Translations under genes and position numbers: made by a program | Assembly: GCF_009707865.1 (NCBI RefSeq) | Contig: NZ_WMBA01000005.1 | Span: 124,001-188,000 of the forward strand | Length of the DNA stretch: 64,000 bases | Reading direction: 5' to 3' | DNA from: Amycolatopsis pithecellobii | GTDB taxonomy: Bacteria; Actinomycetota; Actinomycetes; Mycobacteriales; Pseudonocardiaceae | The notes under the pieces: model-generated | What the model saw: only the letters and a program-made list of their open reading frames with translations | Databases searched by the model: none | Told to the model about the DNA's origin: nothing | In this document: positions 63,273-64,000 of the stretch, in pieces | Layout of the letters: each line of letters begins with the position of its first letter | Position numbering within the stretch: the first letter of the stretch is position 1

Positions 63273-63490
63273 GTCTTTCCGCCTTCCTACGACAGTGTCC
63301 GGGGCCGTCGGCGGCCCTGCACTCGCAATGATCGAACACCGGGACGCGGAATGCCAGGCGGTAAGCGAAAAAATCCGCGGATGCAGACGATATTGGGCCA
63401 TTTCGGTGTGGTTGCCTATGACAACTAAACACCCTGTGCCCCATATTCACCGGATGAGCTTATTTGTTGGCGGCTCGTCACCACCGGAGC
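63273..63490. other. Intergenic region, 218 bp
   Basis: Lies between the HTH gene and the ABC-F gene, both leftward. The stretch 63395-63470 is clearly more AT-rich than its surroundings and probably holds the HTH promoter. No gene or stable RNA is recognised. Confidence 0.5.
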
Positions 63491-64000
63491 TCACGCCAGC
63501 TGGACCAGTTCCAGGTAATCGGCGGACCAGTGATCCTCGGTGCCGTCGGGCAGCAGAATCACGCGTTCCGGCTCGAGTGCCTCGACCGCACCCGGGTCGT
63601 GGGTGACGAGCACGACCGCGCCGGTGTAGCTGCGCAACGCGTTCAGCACCTGTTCGCGGCTGGCCGGATCGAGGTTGTTGGTGGGTTCGTCCAGCAGCAA
63701 CACGTTCGCCGCGCTGGACACCAGGCCGGCGAGGGCGAGCCGCGTCTTCTCACCGCCGGAAAGGGTGCCCGCGCTCTGGTCGAGCTGCTCACCGGTGAAC
63801 AGGAACGAGCCGAGCAGGTTGCGCAGTTCCTGTGCGCCGGTGTCCGGGGCGAGATGGCGGATGTTCTCCCACACGCTCGCCTCGTGATCCAGCGTCTCGT
63901 GTTCCTGCGCGTAATAACCCAGGCGCAGTCCGTGTCCCGGCTCCACTTCTCCGGTGTCGGGCCGTTCCATTCCGCCCAGCAACCGCAATAGCGTCGTTTT
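63491..64000 (-). CDS. ABC-F ATPase, C-terminal part (runs off right edge)
   Basis: The last 169 residues of a soluble ABC-F protein. The visible part begins inside the Walker A motif of the second ATPase domain (KTTLLRLLGGMERPDTGEV), then GYYAQEH, signature LSGGEKTRLALAGLV, Walker B VLLLDEPTNNLD and switch His in VTHDPGAVEAL. ABC-F proteins act on the ribosome, in translation quality control or antibiotic resistance; which applies cannot be decided from this part. The rest lies beyond 64000. Confidence 0.9.
   Translation of the reverse strand, partial: KTTLLRLLGGMERPDTGEVEPGHGLRLGYYAQEHETLDHEASVWENIRHLAPDTGAQELRNLLGSFLFTGEQLDQSAGTLSGGEKTRLALAGLVSSAANVLLLDEPTNNLDPASREQVLNALRSYTGAVVLVTHDPGAVEALEPERVILLPDGTEDHWSADYLELVQLA

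Overview
The window reads as chromosome of a high-GC actinomycete with an arabinogalactan-type cell wall and mycothiol. The signs are a GlfT2-like galactofuranosyltransferase, mycothiol-type DinB enzymes, a DosR/DosS-like pair, a very large NAD-glutamate dehydrogenase relative and many GTG starts. Pseudonocardiaceae, and Amycolatopsis in particular, is my best guess. It rests on gene content and on repeats I associate with that group; it was not tested by search. I see no rRNA, tRNA, CRISPR array, prophage or intact insertion sequence.

Layout. 1-3.4 kb: the start of a type II thioesterase running off the left edge, then a beta-keto acid cleavage enzyme, an SDR and an IclR regulator. 3.4-7.7 kb: a shortened, motif-poor relative of NAD-glutamate dehydrogenase, followed by a MITE-like repeat. 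7.8-13.5 kb: a SARP-like regulator, membrane protein, secreted protease, HD and S4-domain proteins, and a flavin monooxygenase/FMN reductase pair. 13.5-20.3 kb: a dormancy-type island with methyltransferase, GlfT2-like transferase, DosS-like kinase, Acg-like nitroreductase, DosR-like regulator and a translationally coupled unknown. 20.3-25.2 kb: alcohol dehydrogenase/TetR, DinB/MarR and DUF5313/OhrR-like MarR divergent pairs, a 22-bp repeat array, a decayed aldo/keto reductase and a membrane protein.

25.3-31.7 kb: an acyl-CoA operon of SDR, MaoC hydratase, an APH-like kinase plus an ACAD11-like dehydrogenase (the two halves of animal ACAD10/11 as separate genes, as in levulinate and 4-hydroxyacid catabolism), a paired ACAD and TetR. 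31.7-37.4 kb: SRPBCC/ArsR with an operator array, two tiny coupled ORFs, an acetate permease with acetyl-CoA synthetase, and a LytS/LytTR pair. 37.4-40.2 kb: two SDRs, TetR and a yeast-like cytosine deaminase. 40.2-49.3 kb: an eight-gene operon, mostly with 4-nt overlaps, encoding TIGR03084, AtuA-like, ACAD, acyl-CoA carboxylase beta and alpha, ACAD, TetR and a small protein. It suits breakdown of a branched or terpenoid acyl-CoA. 49.4-53 kb: a P450 and a PAS-GGDEF-EAL protein with both catalytic signatures lost. 53-64 kb: GNAT, a tandem hairpin repeat, SIS, hydrolase, LCP, a carotenoid oxygenase operon under a PadR regulator with a large palindromic operator, SMI1/KNR4, an ABC exporter, a 47-residue membrane peptide, a GT-C-like membrane protein, a small HTH protein and the 3' half of an ABC-F gene.

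Two sequence patterns cut across genes. A TetR-type operator (TAAGCG-N2-CGCTTA and variants) occurs at three promoters, 25.27, 39.01 and 39.71 kb, suggesting one local regulon. A dispersed imperfect palindrome, GTCCA-N3-TGGAC, occurs about twenty times in and between genes and is explained by no annotated feature.
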